A stretch of DNA of 41,367 bases from Nitrososphaeraceae archaeon. Its GTDB lineage: Archaea; Thermoproteota; Nitrososphaeria; Nitrososphaerales; Nitrososphaeraceae. The notes under the pieces are model-generated. The model made no database searches, was not told where the DNA came from, and saw only the letters and a program-made list of their open reading frames with translations. Numbering within the stretch: position 1 is the first letter of the stretch; each line of letters begins with the position of its first letter. Location of the stretch: positions 1-41,367 of the forward strand of contig JAICQW010000001.1 of assembly GCA_025937665.1 (NCBI GenBank), written 5' to 3'. Of this stretch, positions 8,572-16,613 are shown one piece after another. The position numbers were made by a program, and so were the translations under genes.

Positions 8572-8585
8572 TTTACATTTGTAAA
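8572..8585. promoter_or_regulatory. Candidate copper-regulator operator
   Basis: TTTACA-TT-TGTAAA is a perfect 6-bp inverted repeat with a 2-bp spacer. It sits in the 86-bp divergent promoter region, ten bases upstream of the ATPase TATA box and immediately upstream of the regulator TATA box. A dimeric winged-helix protein bound here could act on both promoters. This is inference from position and symmetry. Confidence 0.5.
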
Positions 8586-8594
8586 GTTCTATTG

Positions 8595-8602
8595 TTATAT
8601 TT
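8595..8602 (+). promoter_or_regulatory. TATA box of the Cu-ATPase gene
   Basis: TTATATTT is centred 26 nt upstream of the TTG start at 8624 and implies a leaderless transcript. The same octamer precedes the zinc gene at 3818. Confidence 0.5.
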
Positions 8603-8623
8603 GTTCTAGTTCACTATAAGGTA

Positions 8624-10789
8624 TTGGCAAAAGATCCCATTTGTGGCATGTTTGTTGAAGAAAAACTTGATTCTATCAGATACAGTACGAAAGGTAAAGA
8701 GTATTTGTTTTGCAGTAATCAATGTCTGCATGAATTTATAGAGCCAGAAAAGGAACTCAAGAAATTAAAAATTCATGTAGCGATAAGCATTGGCCTAACA
8801 ATACCTATATTATTTTTGAGCTTGCCTCATATGCTTCCTACCCAACTCGGTCAATTTCTTCCTACGGACTTGATGCATAACTCAAATTATATTACGTTTG
8901 TATTGGCTACTCCTTTACAATTTTGGATTGGCTGGAGATTCTATAAGGGCTTTTGGGACGGCGTTATGTCAAGAGCATCAAACATGGATACACTTATAGC
9001 AATAGGAACTTCGGCAGCGTATCTGTATAGCGCTGCAGTAACAATCACTCCAGATCTCTTTCCATTTAAAGCAGTTTACTTTGAAACTGCGGCTGTAATT
9101 ATTACTTTGATACTTATGGGTAGATTGCTAGAAACAAGAACAAAAGAAAGAGCTTCTATTGCAGTAAGAAAATTACTTGATTTACAGCCACGTATGGCTA
9201 ACGTATTGCGACCAACAACTAGTCCTTCTGGACAAATCCTCGAAACGGAAACTGAAATTCCTATTGAGCAAATTAGGGAAGGGGATATATTGATAGTTAG
9301 ACCTGGTGAGAGTATTCCCGCCGACGGACTAATAATAGAGGGTACATCCTCATTGGACGAATCTCCTATTACCGGAGAGAGTATTCCTGTTGATAAAACA
9401 AAAGGTGGAGACGTTATTGGCGCAACTATGAACAAGACAGGCTTGTTAAAGATTAAAGCTGCAAAGGTCGGACAAGATACAGTACTCTCACAGATAATAA
9501 ATCTTGTTGAAGAAGCTCGGACCGGCAAAGCTCAAATGCAAAGGACAGTAGATCAGGTTGCAAAATATTTTGTTCCTGCAATAGTTATCACTGCGATCGG
9601 CGTAGGGTTAGGTTGGTATTTTGTGGGAAACATAGGTTTCACATATAGTCTTTTAGCTTTCGTTTCAGTAATCATTATTGCCTGTCCTTGTGCCCTGGGA
9701 ATTGCCACACCTGCTGCATTGATGATGGGCTCCGCAAAGGCTTCTGAGCACGGTATACTATTCAAGGGTGGAGAATATCTGGAGATTGCAAGTAAAGTAC
9801 AAACAATAGTGTTTGACAAGACTGGAACACTAACAGAAGGTAAACCATCTGTTACCGATATTTATGCTATATCTAGATCCAAAATTGGAGAAAAGGAATT
9901 GCTGCGATTGGCAGCCATTGCAGAATCGGGCTCTGAACATCCATTAGGACAGGCAATTGTAAGGAAAGCAAAAGAAGATAATGTGATTCCAAGTCCAGAA
10001 TTAGCCGAATCAATTGCAGGGAATGGAATAATTGCGAAGTATCAAAACCATGTATTTATGGTAGGAACAAGGAAACTTATGGTTGATAATAAAATTTCAA
10101 TTTCTCAAGATATTGAGTCAAAGTTGAGCGAATTTGAAAATGAGGGCAAGACTGCTGTCTTGGTATCGATAGATTCTAAACTTTCTGGAATTTTAGCTCT
10201 TGCTGATACATTAAAAAATACTGCCAAGACTGCTGTGGGGTCCTTAAAATTTGATGGGAAAGAGGTCATACTGCTTACAGGAGACAATGAGAGAACAGCA
10301 AATCATATAGCAGCTGAATTAGGAATCAAAAATGTTATGTCCCAAGTTATACCACAACAAAAAGAAAAAGTAATCGCAAAACTCATGTCGGAGAAGAAAA
10401 TAGTAGCCATGGTAGGAGACGGAATTAATGATGCACCAGCATTAGCTAGAGCAGACTTGGGAATAGCTATTGGATCAGGGACAGATGTCGCAAAAGAAAC
10501 TGGTGGTATTATACTAATAAAAGGTGACGTTAGAGACGTATCCATAGCACTCGAGCTAGGTAGGAGAACAGTTTCCAAGATTAAACAGAATCTTTTCTGG
10601 GCTTTTGCATATAATACAGGATTGATACCAATTGCTGGAGGCGTATTAGTTCCGCTACTCGGAGTCGGAATATTTGGATGGTTACCAATGTTGGCAGCAC
10701 TTGCAATGGCTATGAGTTCTGTAACTGTAGTTGGTAACTCTATTTTACTTGGAAGATATAAACCAAAGTTCTCTCATGCATCAGTATAG
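8624..10789 (+). CDS. copA: Copper-transporting P1B-type ATPase with N-terminal YHS domain
   Basis: The 721-aa protein uses ATP to move Cu(I) out of the cytoplasm. An N-terminal YHS/TRASH-like metal domain (C7, C30, C34) replaces the usual HMA domain. The membrane CPC motif is at C354-P355-C356, the phosphorylation site is D398-K-T-G-T, the P1B-specific HP pair is H439-P440, and the hinge motif is GDGINDAP at 598-605. About eight hydrophobic helices are visible, the normal P1B layout. TTG 8624 is the start, supported by the TATA box at 8595. It is divergent from a copper-sensor-like regulator. The CPC motif and regulator favour copper, though silver or other soft metals remain possible. Confidence 0.92.
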   Translation: MAKDPICGMFVEEKLDSIRYSTKGKEYLFCSNQCLHEFIEPEKELKKLKIHVAISIGLTIPILFLSLPHMLPTQLGQFLPTDLMHNSNYITFVLATPLQFWIGWRFYKGFWDGVMSRASNMDTLIAIGTSAAYLYSAAVTITPDLFPFKAVYFETAAVIITLILMGRLLETRTKERASIAVRKLLDLQPRMANVLRPTTSPSGQILETETEIPIEQIREGDILIVRPGESIPADGLIIEGTSSLDESPITGESIPVDKTKGGDVIGATMNKTGLLKIKAAKVGQDTVLSQIINLVEEARTGKAQMQRTVDQVAKYFVPAIVITAIGVGLGWYFVGNIGFTYSLLAFVSVIIIACPCALGIATPAALMMGSAKASEHGILFKGGEYLEIASKVQTIVFDKTGTLTEGKPSVTDIYAISRSKIGEKELLRLAAIAESGSEHPLGQAIVRKAKEDNVIPSPELAESIAGNGIIAKYQNHVFMVGTRKLMVDNKISISQDIESKLSEFENEGKTAVLVSIDSKLSGILALADTLKNTAKTAVGSLKFDGKEVILLTGDNERTANHIAAELGIKNVMSQVIPQQKEKVIAKLMSEKKIVAMVGDGINDAPALARADLGIAIGSGTDVAKETGGIILIKGDVRDVSIALELGRRTVSKIKQNLFWAFAYNTGLIPIAGGVLVPLLGVGIFGWLPMLAALAMAMSSVTVVGNSILLGRYKPKFSHASV

Positions 10790-10827
10790 ATTTCCAATTT
10801 ATCTTACAAAATAAACAACATGCAATT

Positions 10828-12135
10828 TTATTCGGGCAGTATTCTGAAAACCTTGCCTTGTCCAATAGATACTACATACAAGTAACCATCTGGGCCAACC
10901 GTGAGGTCAGTTATGCCACCAAATCCCGCTCCGAATATAATCTCTTCTGCTCCAGAGGTGACCGGGTTCCGAATATATCTATCTGCAAGTGCTGGGGGAA
11001 GTATGAGGTCATTTCTTGCTTCGTTTAGTTCAAAGTGATAAATACGACCATTGTGAACATCTCCAACAAACATGTCGTTCTCATATTGAGGTCCTAATTT
11101 GTCAGAATCTAGAAATACTATTGACGTCAATCCTGAGCTTTTTGTCCAAACTAATTTGGGATCATAATATCTTCCGTTACCATCAAATGTTATCAGATCA
11201 TCAGTATTAAATTTTTTTTGCGAGGCTGAAAAACCATACATTTGTTGCCAACCGCTATTGAATCCTGGATTTACTAGGTTTATTTCATCTCCATCAGCTG
11301 GTCCATTCTCTGTATCCCATAGGAAGCCTGTTATGGGATCAAAATCGAGTCCAAAACTGTTCCTAATACCATAGGCGTAATACAATCGCAAAGGCATGGA
11401 ATCTCCTAATATCCCCTCTCCTACTGGCTTTCCACCTTGTGTTATTCTTAGAATACCGCTGCGTCCATCCGCAACTATTCCATCATCAAAGTTTTGAGCT
11501 TGTGTTGCTTCAAAATCGGCTTTAAATGACCCGTCAATGTCTCCTACTGGAACGTAAATGTTGTTGTCAGGACCGATTTGTATTGCTCCTCCGTTATGTC
11601 TTGGTCCAGGGTCTGCAGGCAAATCCAAAAGAAGTACGGGATTTACAAGTCTATTATCAACTAATTCATATTTGTATAGGCGATTTCCTATTGGGGTTTT
11701 ACCTGTCCTATCACTTCCATCATTACCATTAATTTCGGTAAAGTAGAGGTAAACATTTGTTTTAAAATCATTTTTGGAAACTGCGATTCCACACATTCCC
11801 CTTTCAATAGAATTTGCTACGTCCACATCAAGAAGAGGCATATCTGTGACTATCCCTCTATTAACCCTCATTACGGTTCCTTTGTCCTTTTCCAAAACAA
11901 GAAAGTCATCAGGACCCAGGAAAGCCATGGTTGTAGGTACTTGCAACCCTTCAGCTACTTCCTCAACTTTGAGGTTGGAATCTGAGACTTCGGGATGGTC
12001 AGTCCCCTTGTTAAGCACCCTTTCTTTCAACGTGGTTTGACCATGGGTTTGATCAAAATAAAAGGTGAAATTAAAGATAAGAATAAAGAGAAACAGAAGA
12101 GTAAGATAGCTGTTCACCCTAGGCTGAAAAAGCAA
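10828..12135 (-). CDS. Secreted PQQ-dependent sugar (glucose/sorbosone-type) dehydrogenase
   Basis: The 435-aa protein has an N-terminal signal peptide (hydrophobic about 9-30) and a six-bladed quinoprotein propeller of the GSDH family. Recognisable blocks are VPTTMAFLGPDDFLVLEKDKG, RGMCGIAVSKN, GPRHNGGAIQIGPDNNIYVP-GD, the AYGIRNSFGLDFDP blade, WDTENGPADGDEIN and GGITDLTVGPDGYLYVVS. The conserved His in RHNGG is the catalytic base in this family. It would oxidise sugars or related polyols outside the cell, using PQQ if available. A closely related copy lies at 19357-21099. TTG 12135 is the likely start; GTG 12117 is an alternative. Substrate and cofactor use in this organism are unproven. 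Confidence 0.85.
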   Translation of the reverse strand: MLFQPRVNSYLTLLFLFILIFNFTFYFDQTHGQTTLKERVLNKGTDHPEVSDSNLKVEEVAEGLQVPTTMAFLGPDDFLVLEKDKGTVMRVNRGIVTDMPLLDVDVANSIERGMCGIAVSKNDFKTNVYLYFTEINGNDGSDRTGKTPIGNRLYKYELVDNRLVNPVLLLDLPADPGPRHNGGAIQIGPDNNIYVPVGDIDGSFKADFEATQAQNFDDGIVADGRSGILRITQGGKPVGEGILGDSMPLRLYYAYGIRNSFGLDFDPITGFLWDTENGPADGDEINLVNPGFNSGWQQMYGFSASQKKFNTDDLITFDGNGRYYDPKLVWTKSSGLTSIVFLDSDKLGPQYENDMFVGDVHNGRIYHFELNEARNDLILPPALADRYIRNPVTSGAEEIIFGAGFGGITDLTVGPDGYLYVVSIGQGKVFRILPE

Positions 12136-12262
12136 GATTAGGCTCGCGTTTCACAGCAAGTAACGACAAATATTAATTTACCTTCTCAGTTCTAACATCA
12201 ATTCTGCCGTTAGCATTTAATTCTCATAACGTTTATGAATATTGACTAATAATTCTCGTTAG

Positions 12263-12880
12263 TTGAAATCACTTTTAGTCTACACAATTACATTTTTTAT
12301 GTTCTCAGCATCATCACTATATTTTTTGGTTGCAATTTTTGGCGAGAGTATCGAAAGCGACGAAACACACATTTCGCAGCCAGTTGAAGGACAAGAAGAC
12401 GTTGTTAATGAATCCGGCCACAGTGAAGGCCAGGGAGAACTTGAAACACTGAGTAAAACAAATGAAACATCAGAACAACATTTACAAGAAGAACAGGTTC
12501 TCGCTCAAAACGCAAGTGAATCAAATCAGATTGAACATGAACAAGGAGATGGGACACAACATCAGAAAATGTTTGAAAAACAGCGCCGGATATTAGAATT
12601 ACCACTTTCAGTTGGAGCTGGAATCGGCTACGCTGCAACAGGACTATGGATGATACTAGACAAGAAGAACAGTAAAAGTCCGTATATAATAGCAATAGTT
12701 GGTTCTTTGATATTATTAGGATTATATGCTTCATCCCGAACAATAGGGATTTCCAATTGGGGAATAGAGCCCATAGGCATATTGGATTCAGTTGTGGCAG
12801 GACTCCAGGTCGCAATTGTTGCTACTTGTCTGTATATTCTAATGAATAGAATACATCCCGATGGAATAACTGTTGATTAA
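12263..12880 (+). CDS. Membrane protein with acidic extracytoplasmic linker, unknown
   Basis: The 205-aa protein has a first transmembrane helix or signal (about 3-25). A hydrophilic Glu/Gln/Ser-rich linker of about 85 residues with N-x-S/T sites follows. Three more transmembrane helices lie near residues 112-130, 139-157 and 175-195. No catalytic motif is seen. TTG 12263 lies 27 nt downstream of a TATA-like GTTTATGA, so it is preferred. It is divergent from the sugar dehydrogenase gene and shares its 127-bp promoter region. The family is not recognised. Confidence 0.55.
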   Translation: MKSLLVYTITFFMFSASSLYFLVAIFGESIESDETHISQPVEGQEDVVNESGHSEGQGELETLSKTNETSEQHLQEEQVLAQNASESNQIEHEQGDGTQHQKMFEKQRRILELPLSVGAGIGYAATGLWMILDKKNSKSPYIIAIVGSLILLGLYASSRTIGISNWGIEPIGILDSVVAGLQVAIVATCLYILMNRIHPDGITVD

Positions 12881-12948
12881 TAGCATTCAAATATTCAGAA
12901 AAACAGTCTAGACAAGATTAAATAGTCGAAATAGATACTTCGGCAATT

Positions 12949-13350
12949 TCAGAAAGTCTCGTTACGTACTAGACTTAACAAAGAATCTTCAATTTGCCTT
13001 AGTTTCACGGGTTTAATCAAAATATCAATATTCTTGTCGTAAAAAACCTCATGCTTTGATATTTCATGATCTAAAAATTCAAAAGCAGTAATGAACATTA
13101 TAGATGATGATGGAAATTTCTTTAGGATTTCCGATGCGACTTCAATTCCGTTCCTGTTACCTGGTAACCGATAATCTATGATATAAGCATTAGGACGCTC
13201 GATATCAATATCGTCCAATATAGTTTCAGAGTTAATATACGTCCTAATTACTCGATGACCTTTCCTAGAAAGATAGTCGCTGTAAAGGGTTAGAATGTCC
13301 TCTTCGTCATCAAGAATCATTATTGTTAACCTTTTTCTTGTTTCTACCAT
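12949..13350 (-). CDS. Stand-alone response-regulator receiver protein
   Basis: This is a single CheY-like receiver domain of 133 aa from ATG 13350; TTG 13368 would add six residues. The acidic pair is in MILDDEEDIL, the phospho-acceptor Asp in YIIDYRLPG, the Thr switch in MFITAF and the conserved Lys in LIKPVKL. No output domain is attached, so it probably signals through protein contact with a histidine kinase and a further partner. No kinase lies nearby. Orphan receivers are common in soil Thaumarchaeota. The domain call is certain; partners are unknown. Confidence 0.88.
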   Translation of the reverse strand: MVETRKRLTIMILDDEEDILTLYSDYLSRKGHRVIRTYINSETILDDIDIERPNAYIIDYRLPGNRNGIEVASEILKKFPSSSIMFITAFEFLDHEISKHEVFYDKNIDILIKPVKLRQIEDSLLSLVRNETF

Positions 13351-13442
13351 GATGAACAATCCGCTCAATTAATCTGCTCGGTCGATCGCTTATGACGATT
13401 AATTGTAATCATCGTTGGATCAACATACTATTTACAAGTTTA

Positions 13443-13466
13443 TCAGGATTATGTCTTATATCCTGA
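13443..13466. repeat. Inverted repeat in a long promoter region
   Basis: TCAGGAT (13443-13449) and ATCCTGA (13460-13466) form a 7-bp inverted repeat with a 10-nt spacer. It lies in the 293-bp stretch between the receiver gene and the small zinc gene. It could be an operator for either gene; there is no direct support. Confidence 0.3.
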
Positions 13467-13613
13467 CATGTATTACTGACAAGTACTACTCGACTATCTA
13501 GTCCCACGAGGACTTATCGTTTTATGCCGTAAAATTGTTATTCTTTTTACATATTGCATGAGGAAGTAAAATATTGGATAGGAAGTTTATCAAATTAAGA
13601 TAATAATAAAAAG

Positions 13614-13619
13614 TTATAA
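13614..13619 (+). promoter_or_regulatory. TATA box of the 38-aa zinc microprotein
   Basis: TTATAA is centred 27 nt upstream of TTG 13644, matching the spacing of other leaderless promoters in this window. Confidence 0.5.
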
Positions 13620-13643
13620 CAAGGTTTTAATTAATATCCCAAA

Positions 13644-13760
13644 TTGGAAAACCAATCTGATGAATGCCAAATATGTCATCACATTAGAGAGTTCCACATA
13701 TTAGAGAACGGAAAATATGGTATTTGTCTGAAATGTCATTGCATTAATTTTAAAGATTAA
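13644..13760 (+). CDS. 38-aa zinc-knuckle microprotein
   Basis: The frame runs from TTG 13644 to TAA 13758-13760. It encodes a hydrophilic protein with C8-x2-C11-H-H near the start and C28-x2-C31-H-C near the end, so at least four cysteines and several histidines are placed for one zinc ion. The paired knuckles are separated by a short strand-turn segment (REFHILENGKYGI), as in a minimal zinc ribbon. The TATA box at 13614 has perfect spacing. It resembles the 53-aa protein at 357-518 in plan, not in sequence. Function unknown; nucleic-acid or protein binding is likely. Confidence 0.6.
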   Translation: MENQSDECQICHHIREFHILENGKYGICLKCHCINFKD

Positions 13761-13815
13761 AAACCATTTTGTTTATAACACGTACGGACAATAAGCAGAT
13801 AGTAAAAGATCCAAA

Positions 13816-14064
13816 TTATTTTATGGTGTTATTCTGTAGATATTCCTGAAACATTTGCAATGTCGTCAATTGCAAAGTATTCATCATTTGATCACATAAG
13901 GCTTGACTAGTGGCCTGGACCCTTAGGCACGCTTGATATAGCCTAATATCATCAGCGTTTAGATTTTCATAATTCTGAGGCATACCATATACTTGATTTG
14001 AAATAAGAATTGTAAAAACAAGCAAGGTTGTAACTATAAATAAACCCACACTAGTCATTTTCAA
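13816..14064 (-). CDS. Small secreted protein, unknown
   Basis: The 82-aa protein has a clear signal peptide (hydrophobic about 5-24, probable cleavage after VYG at 25-27). A mature helical domain of about 55 residues contains two cysteines (YQACLRV and ALCDQM) spaced 12 apart, which may pair. No family is recognised. It is divergent from the gene at 14177. The mature part is rich in Gln, Asn and Leu and looks like a helical hairpin. Confidence 0.55.
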   Translation of the reverse strand: MKMTSVGLFIVTTLLVFTILISNQVYGMPQNYENLNADDIRLYQACLRVQATSQALCDQMMNTLQLTTLQMFQEYLQNNTIK

Positions 14065-14176
14065 ATATTATCTTCACTACTACTTGAGTTTTATCTCTTG
14101 TCCAACTATATTCGCATGTCCCTCCTTCCCTTAGTGGTCATTTTGATCTTAAATTACGATGCAAGGTATTGAAATT

Positions 14177-14410
14177 ATGGGCCGAACTGTACCTTCATAT
14201 CGAATTGCTTCTGAAAGAGAAAGAAGGAAGTGGAAAATATTTAGAGATCAATTGGACAAACGTGAAAGAAAAACATTTGATGAAATGATGTCCATTTCAA
14301 GATTGTATAATGTTGCTGGTGTAGGTTCTTGTAAACCTGTTCTATTTCATCCGATTCTGATTTCTATAATATTTGATCATTATAAGCAAATGAGAAAAAT
14401 TCGAAAATGA
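14177..14410 (+). CDS. Conserved small archaeal-type protein, unknown
   Basis: ATG 14177 gives 77 aa beginning MGRTVPSYRIASERERRKW. It is preferred over ATG 14159 because the TTAAATTA box (14149-14156) lies 25 nt from the former and only 7 nt from the latter. The protein is strongly basic at the start (RERRKWKIFRDQLDKRERKTF), with a helical middle and a hydrophobic helix near FHPILISIIFDHY. I have the impression that this protein type recurs in Nitrososphaerota, but I cannot name it. It is probably cytoplasmic. Confidence 0.6.
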   Translation: MGRTVPSYRIASERERRKWKIFRDQLDKRERKTFDEMMSISRLYNVAGVGSCKPVLFHPILISIIFDHYKQMRKIRK

Positions 14411-14421
14411 AATAAAGATGA

Positions 14422-14593
14422 TTAAGAATTGATCACAGGATTAATTTTGTTTTTGAAATGGAGATGGTCGTTTGTGAACATTTTTGACATGATTTCTTGA
14501 CCCAATGATTTAGCGTATGATTTATAATTAAGGTTCGGTGGGATTGGGACAGTCCATGTAGTAGGGTCCTGTTACATGGTATTTAGCTTTTCC
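14422..14593 (-). pseudogene. Decayed C-terminal coding fragment with a CPNPTE motif
   Basis: The minus strand reads as a protein-like segment ending YYMDCPNPTEP and then stops at 14528-14530. Shifting one base continues it (NYKSYAKSLGQEI, then TNDHLHFKNKINP) to TAA 14422-14424. The first part has no start codon and follows a stop just after the NHL gene. A second copy of the CPNPTE part lies at 16446-16499, and the end part resembles 19115-19205. I read this as the remnant of a larger, unidentified gene. Confidence 0.4.
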
Positions 14594-14617
14594 TTATCTA
14601 CAATAAGAATATCATAA

Positions 14618-15658
14618 TCAGCGACCTGGTTCAAATACTTGAATGTTTTCGTTCTTCCGATCAGAGACGTAGACTCGCCCTTCTGAATCTACCGCGAGAT
14701 GCTCGGGAACTCTAAATTGTCCGACATCTTCTCCATAAGATCCCCATTTTGTAATGAAGTTGCCGTTACTATCGAACTTTAAGACCCGTGGTTGATGACT
14801 GCATCCTGGGTCTTCCTGGGGATCTGTAACGTATACATTATCATATTTATCCACAGCAATATGCTCAATATGACAAAATTGGTTGTCGCCGCCACCCTTA
14901 GATCCCCACATCAATATCGGATTCCACTGGCTATCAAATTTCTGAATACGTTCATTGCCCCTCTCGTTAACAATAAAATTATTTTTTGAATCTATTTCAA
15001 TTGTCGTTGGGAGGTTGAATTCGCCAATCGCGCTACCCAACTTTCCAATAGACTCAACAAAGTTCCCATTTATATCAAATTTCTGAATACGATTATTTTT
15101 GGAATCCGCCACATACACATATTCTAGGTTCTTATCAACAGCAACATGTCTGGGGTTATCAAATTTTCCTATTTCATCACTTGGCTCAGCATCTTTATTT
15201 CCAAATTTCAAGATAAAGTTACCGTTACTATCAAATTTTTGCACTCTATCATTGGCTCTGTCAACGACCCATACATTACCATTAATATCAACATCAATTC
15301 CATAAGGGACGTGGAATTGACCATCACCGTTACCTAATTTACCCCAAGCAAAAAGAAATGTACCGTTCTTGTCGAATGCTTGAATTCTATTACCATCTCT
15401 ATCTACAGCATAGAGAATCTTTTCATCGGGACTAAAATCTAAATCATGCGGACGCTGAAATTGACCATCATCTTTTCCTTCAGAACCCCATTTCTTGTAG
15501 AATTCATACACAGTAGCTTTTTGGAAGGCGGTTACATGAGAGAAAAAATCAAAATTAGATAAATGCGTTAGTGTTCCTAACACAATTATGAATATAATAA
15601 TATGTTGAACTAAACCAGGACAATTTTGAAAAAAGTGATTATTATTGGAAGCGGTCAT
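14618..15658 (-). CDS. Extracytoplasmic NHL-repeat beta-propeller protein
   Basis: The 346-aa protein has one N-terminal hydrophobic helix (about 13-33), a signal peptide or anchor. About six NHL repeats of roughly 45-50 residues follow, with the recurring pattern G-x-F-x-x-P-x-x-(I/V)-x-V-D ... V-x-V-x-D-x-x-N-x-R-I-Q-x-F-D-x-N-G. A complete propeller is therefore expected. It probably serves protein or ligand binding at the cell surface, or as a non-catalytic lyase-like scaffold; no catalytic motif is seen. Two cysteines (QFCHIEH and DPGCSHQ) sit in one blade. Several NHL proteins per genome are typical of soil Thaumarchaeota. Confidence 0.85.
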   Translation of the reverse strand: MTASNNNHFFQNCPGLVQHIIIFIIVLGTLTHLSNFDFFSHVTAFQKATVYEFYKKWGSEGKDDGQFQRPHDLDFSPDEKILYAVDRDGNRIQAFDKNGTFLFAWGKLGNGDGQFHVPYGIDVDINGNVWVVDRANDRVQKFDSNGNFILKFGNKDAEPSDEIGKFDNPRHVAVDKNLEYVYVADSKNNRIQKFDINGNFVESIGKLGSAIGEFNLPTTIEIDSKNNFIVNERGNERIQKFDSQWNPILMWGSKGGGDNQFCHIEHIAVDKYDNVYVTDPQEDPGCSHQPRVLKFDSNGNFITKWGSYGEDVGQFRVPEHLAVDSEGRVYVSDRKNENIQVFEPGR

Positions 15659-15717
15659 CAGTTAATCTACTGTAGATGTCGATAATTAAACATGATCGAA
15701 TTTTCATTTCAGTAAAA

Positions 15718-16079
15718 TTACTTCCCATTAAACTTTTTTATAAACACTGTCATACCAATCATAGCACTTGTCACAAAGATAGAGCTAAAGTAGATAGCTA
15801 CGTCAAGACTATAAGCATCCCACAGATAACCAAACAAAATATTACCAATAAAAAAGCCTACACCAATTACGAGATTATATAATCCGTATGCTGTTCCCCT
15901 TAAGTTAGAGTCTACGTATTTAGGTAATACCGCTCTCTGCACAGTTTCAGTAATTCCTACGTATACACCATAAATCAAAGCTATGACAAATGCATAAATG
16001 AAGTTACCAGAAAGAATAACTATTAAAAACGATGAAATCAGCAAGATACCATAACCTAGAATCAATACTAATTGCTTCC
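15718..16079 (-). pseudogene. C-terminal fragment of an MFS transporter
   Basis: The frame encodes only the last four or so transmembrane helices of a major-facilitator transporter. It has GYGILLISSFLIVILSG, then YGVYVGITETVQRAVLPKYV and DSNLRGTAYGLYN, the last being a typical MFS loop with Arg-Gly-Thr-Ala. At least eight helices expected upstream are missing. Upstream the sequence passes straight into the TPR gene fragment in another frame. The frame can be extended to an ATG at 16146, but that part is the TPR coding sequence read out of frame. It is the product of a deletion and unlikely to be functional. Confidence 0.7.
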
Positions 16080-16321
16080 TCATATCTCTCAAGGTTGTCA
16101 TGTGCCAACGCTTTGCTGTATAAAGTATCCACATTTTTAGGATCAATCTCTAACGCTTTATCATACCAGGTAATAGATTCCTCATATTTTGACATGTTAT
16201 ATAGCGAATTAGCTTTTTCGACTAATTCAGAAACTGAACTAGTATTTGGTAACTGACCTTCAGCACTTTCAATTTGGTAACTACTACCAATACCCATTAC
16301 AATTACGACAGTCAGCAACAT
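16067..16321 (-). pseudogene. N-terminal fragment of a secreted TPR protein
   Basis: A signal peptide (MLLTVVIVMGIGSSYQIESAEGQ-like start, hydrophobic 1-12) is followed by about one and a half tetratricopeptide repeats. These include ANSLYNMSKYEESITWYDKA, then LEIDPKNVDTLYSKALAHDN. Similarity to TPR stops at RYEEAI (about 16070), where the next repeat should continue. The frame runs on into meaningless residues for another 65 nt to a stop at 16004. At this same point MFS coding begins in another frame, so a deletion has joined two genes. Confidence 0.65.
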
Positions 16322-16445
16322 TGTTACTGTTAAAGAGTAAGAAATGAAACCATTTTATGGGGAAAGGAAAAATCTTGGCAATGGATAGACTGTTATCTCT
16401 CAATGTTCGTAAATGTTGAATCTTGGAGTGTCGTATATAAATTAA

Positions 16446-16499
16446 TTAAATGACTTCAACTTCGGTGGGATTCGGACATTCGATGTAGTCGGGTTCTGC
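16446..16499 (-). pseudogene. Second CPNPTE coding fossil
   Basis: On the minus strand this short frame reads DYIECPNPTEVEVI and a stop, preceded within six codons by a stop. About 33 of 40 bases match 14531-14570. The shared peptide (Y-I/M-E/D-C-P-N-P-T-E) suggests both are ends of related lost genes. There is no start codon and no promoter. Confidence 0.35.
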
Positions 16500-16613
16500 T
16501 TATCAAATGAATATTATAAGAACAGAATACGGATAGTATCCTTGCTATACAATTTGTTTAGCCAAACAAGACACTAGCTTAATTAAAAAAAGGAATATAA
16601 GTTTAGGTTCTTA

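Noticed and set aside
9076..9528. 150-codon minus-strand frame inside the Cu-ATPase
   Set aside because: Shadow of the ATPase actuator-domain coding sequence; no promoter and unnatural composition.
16004..16066. C-terminal 20 residues of the TPR frame
   Set aside because: This part is MFS coding sequence read in the wrong frame after the deletion junction.
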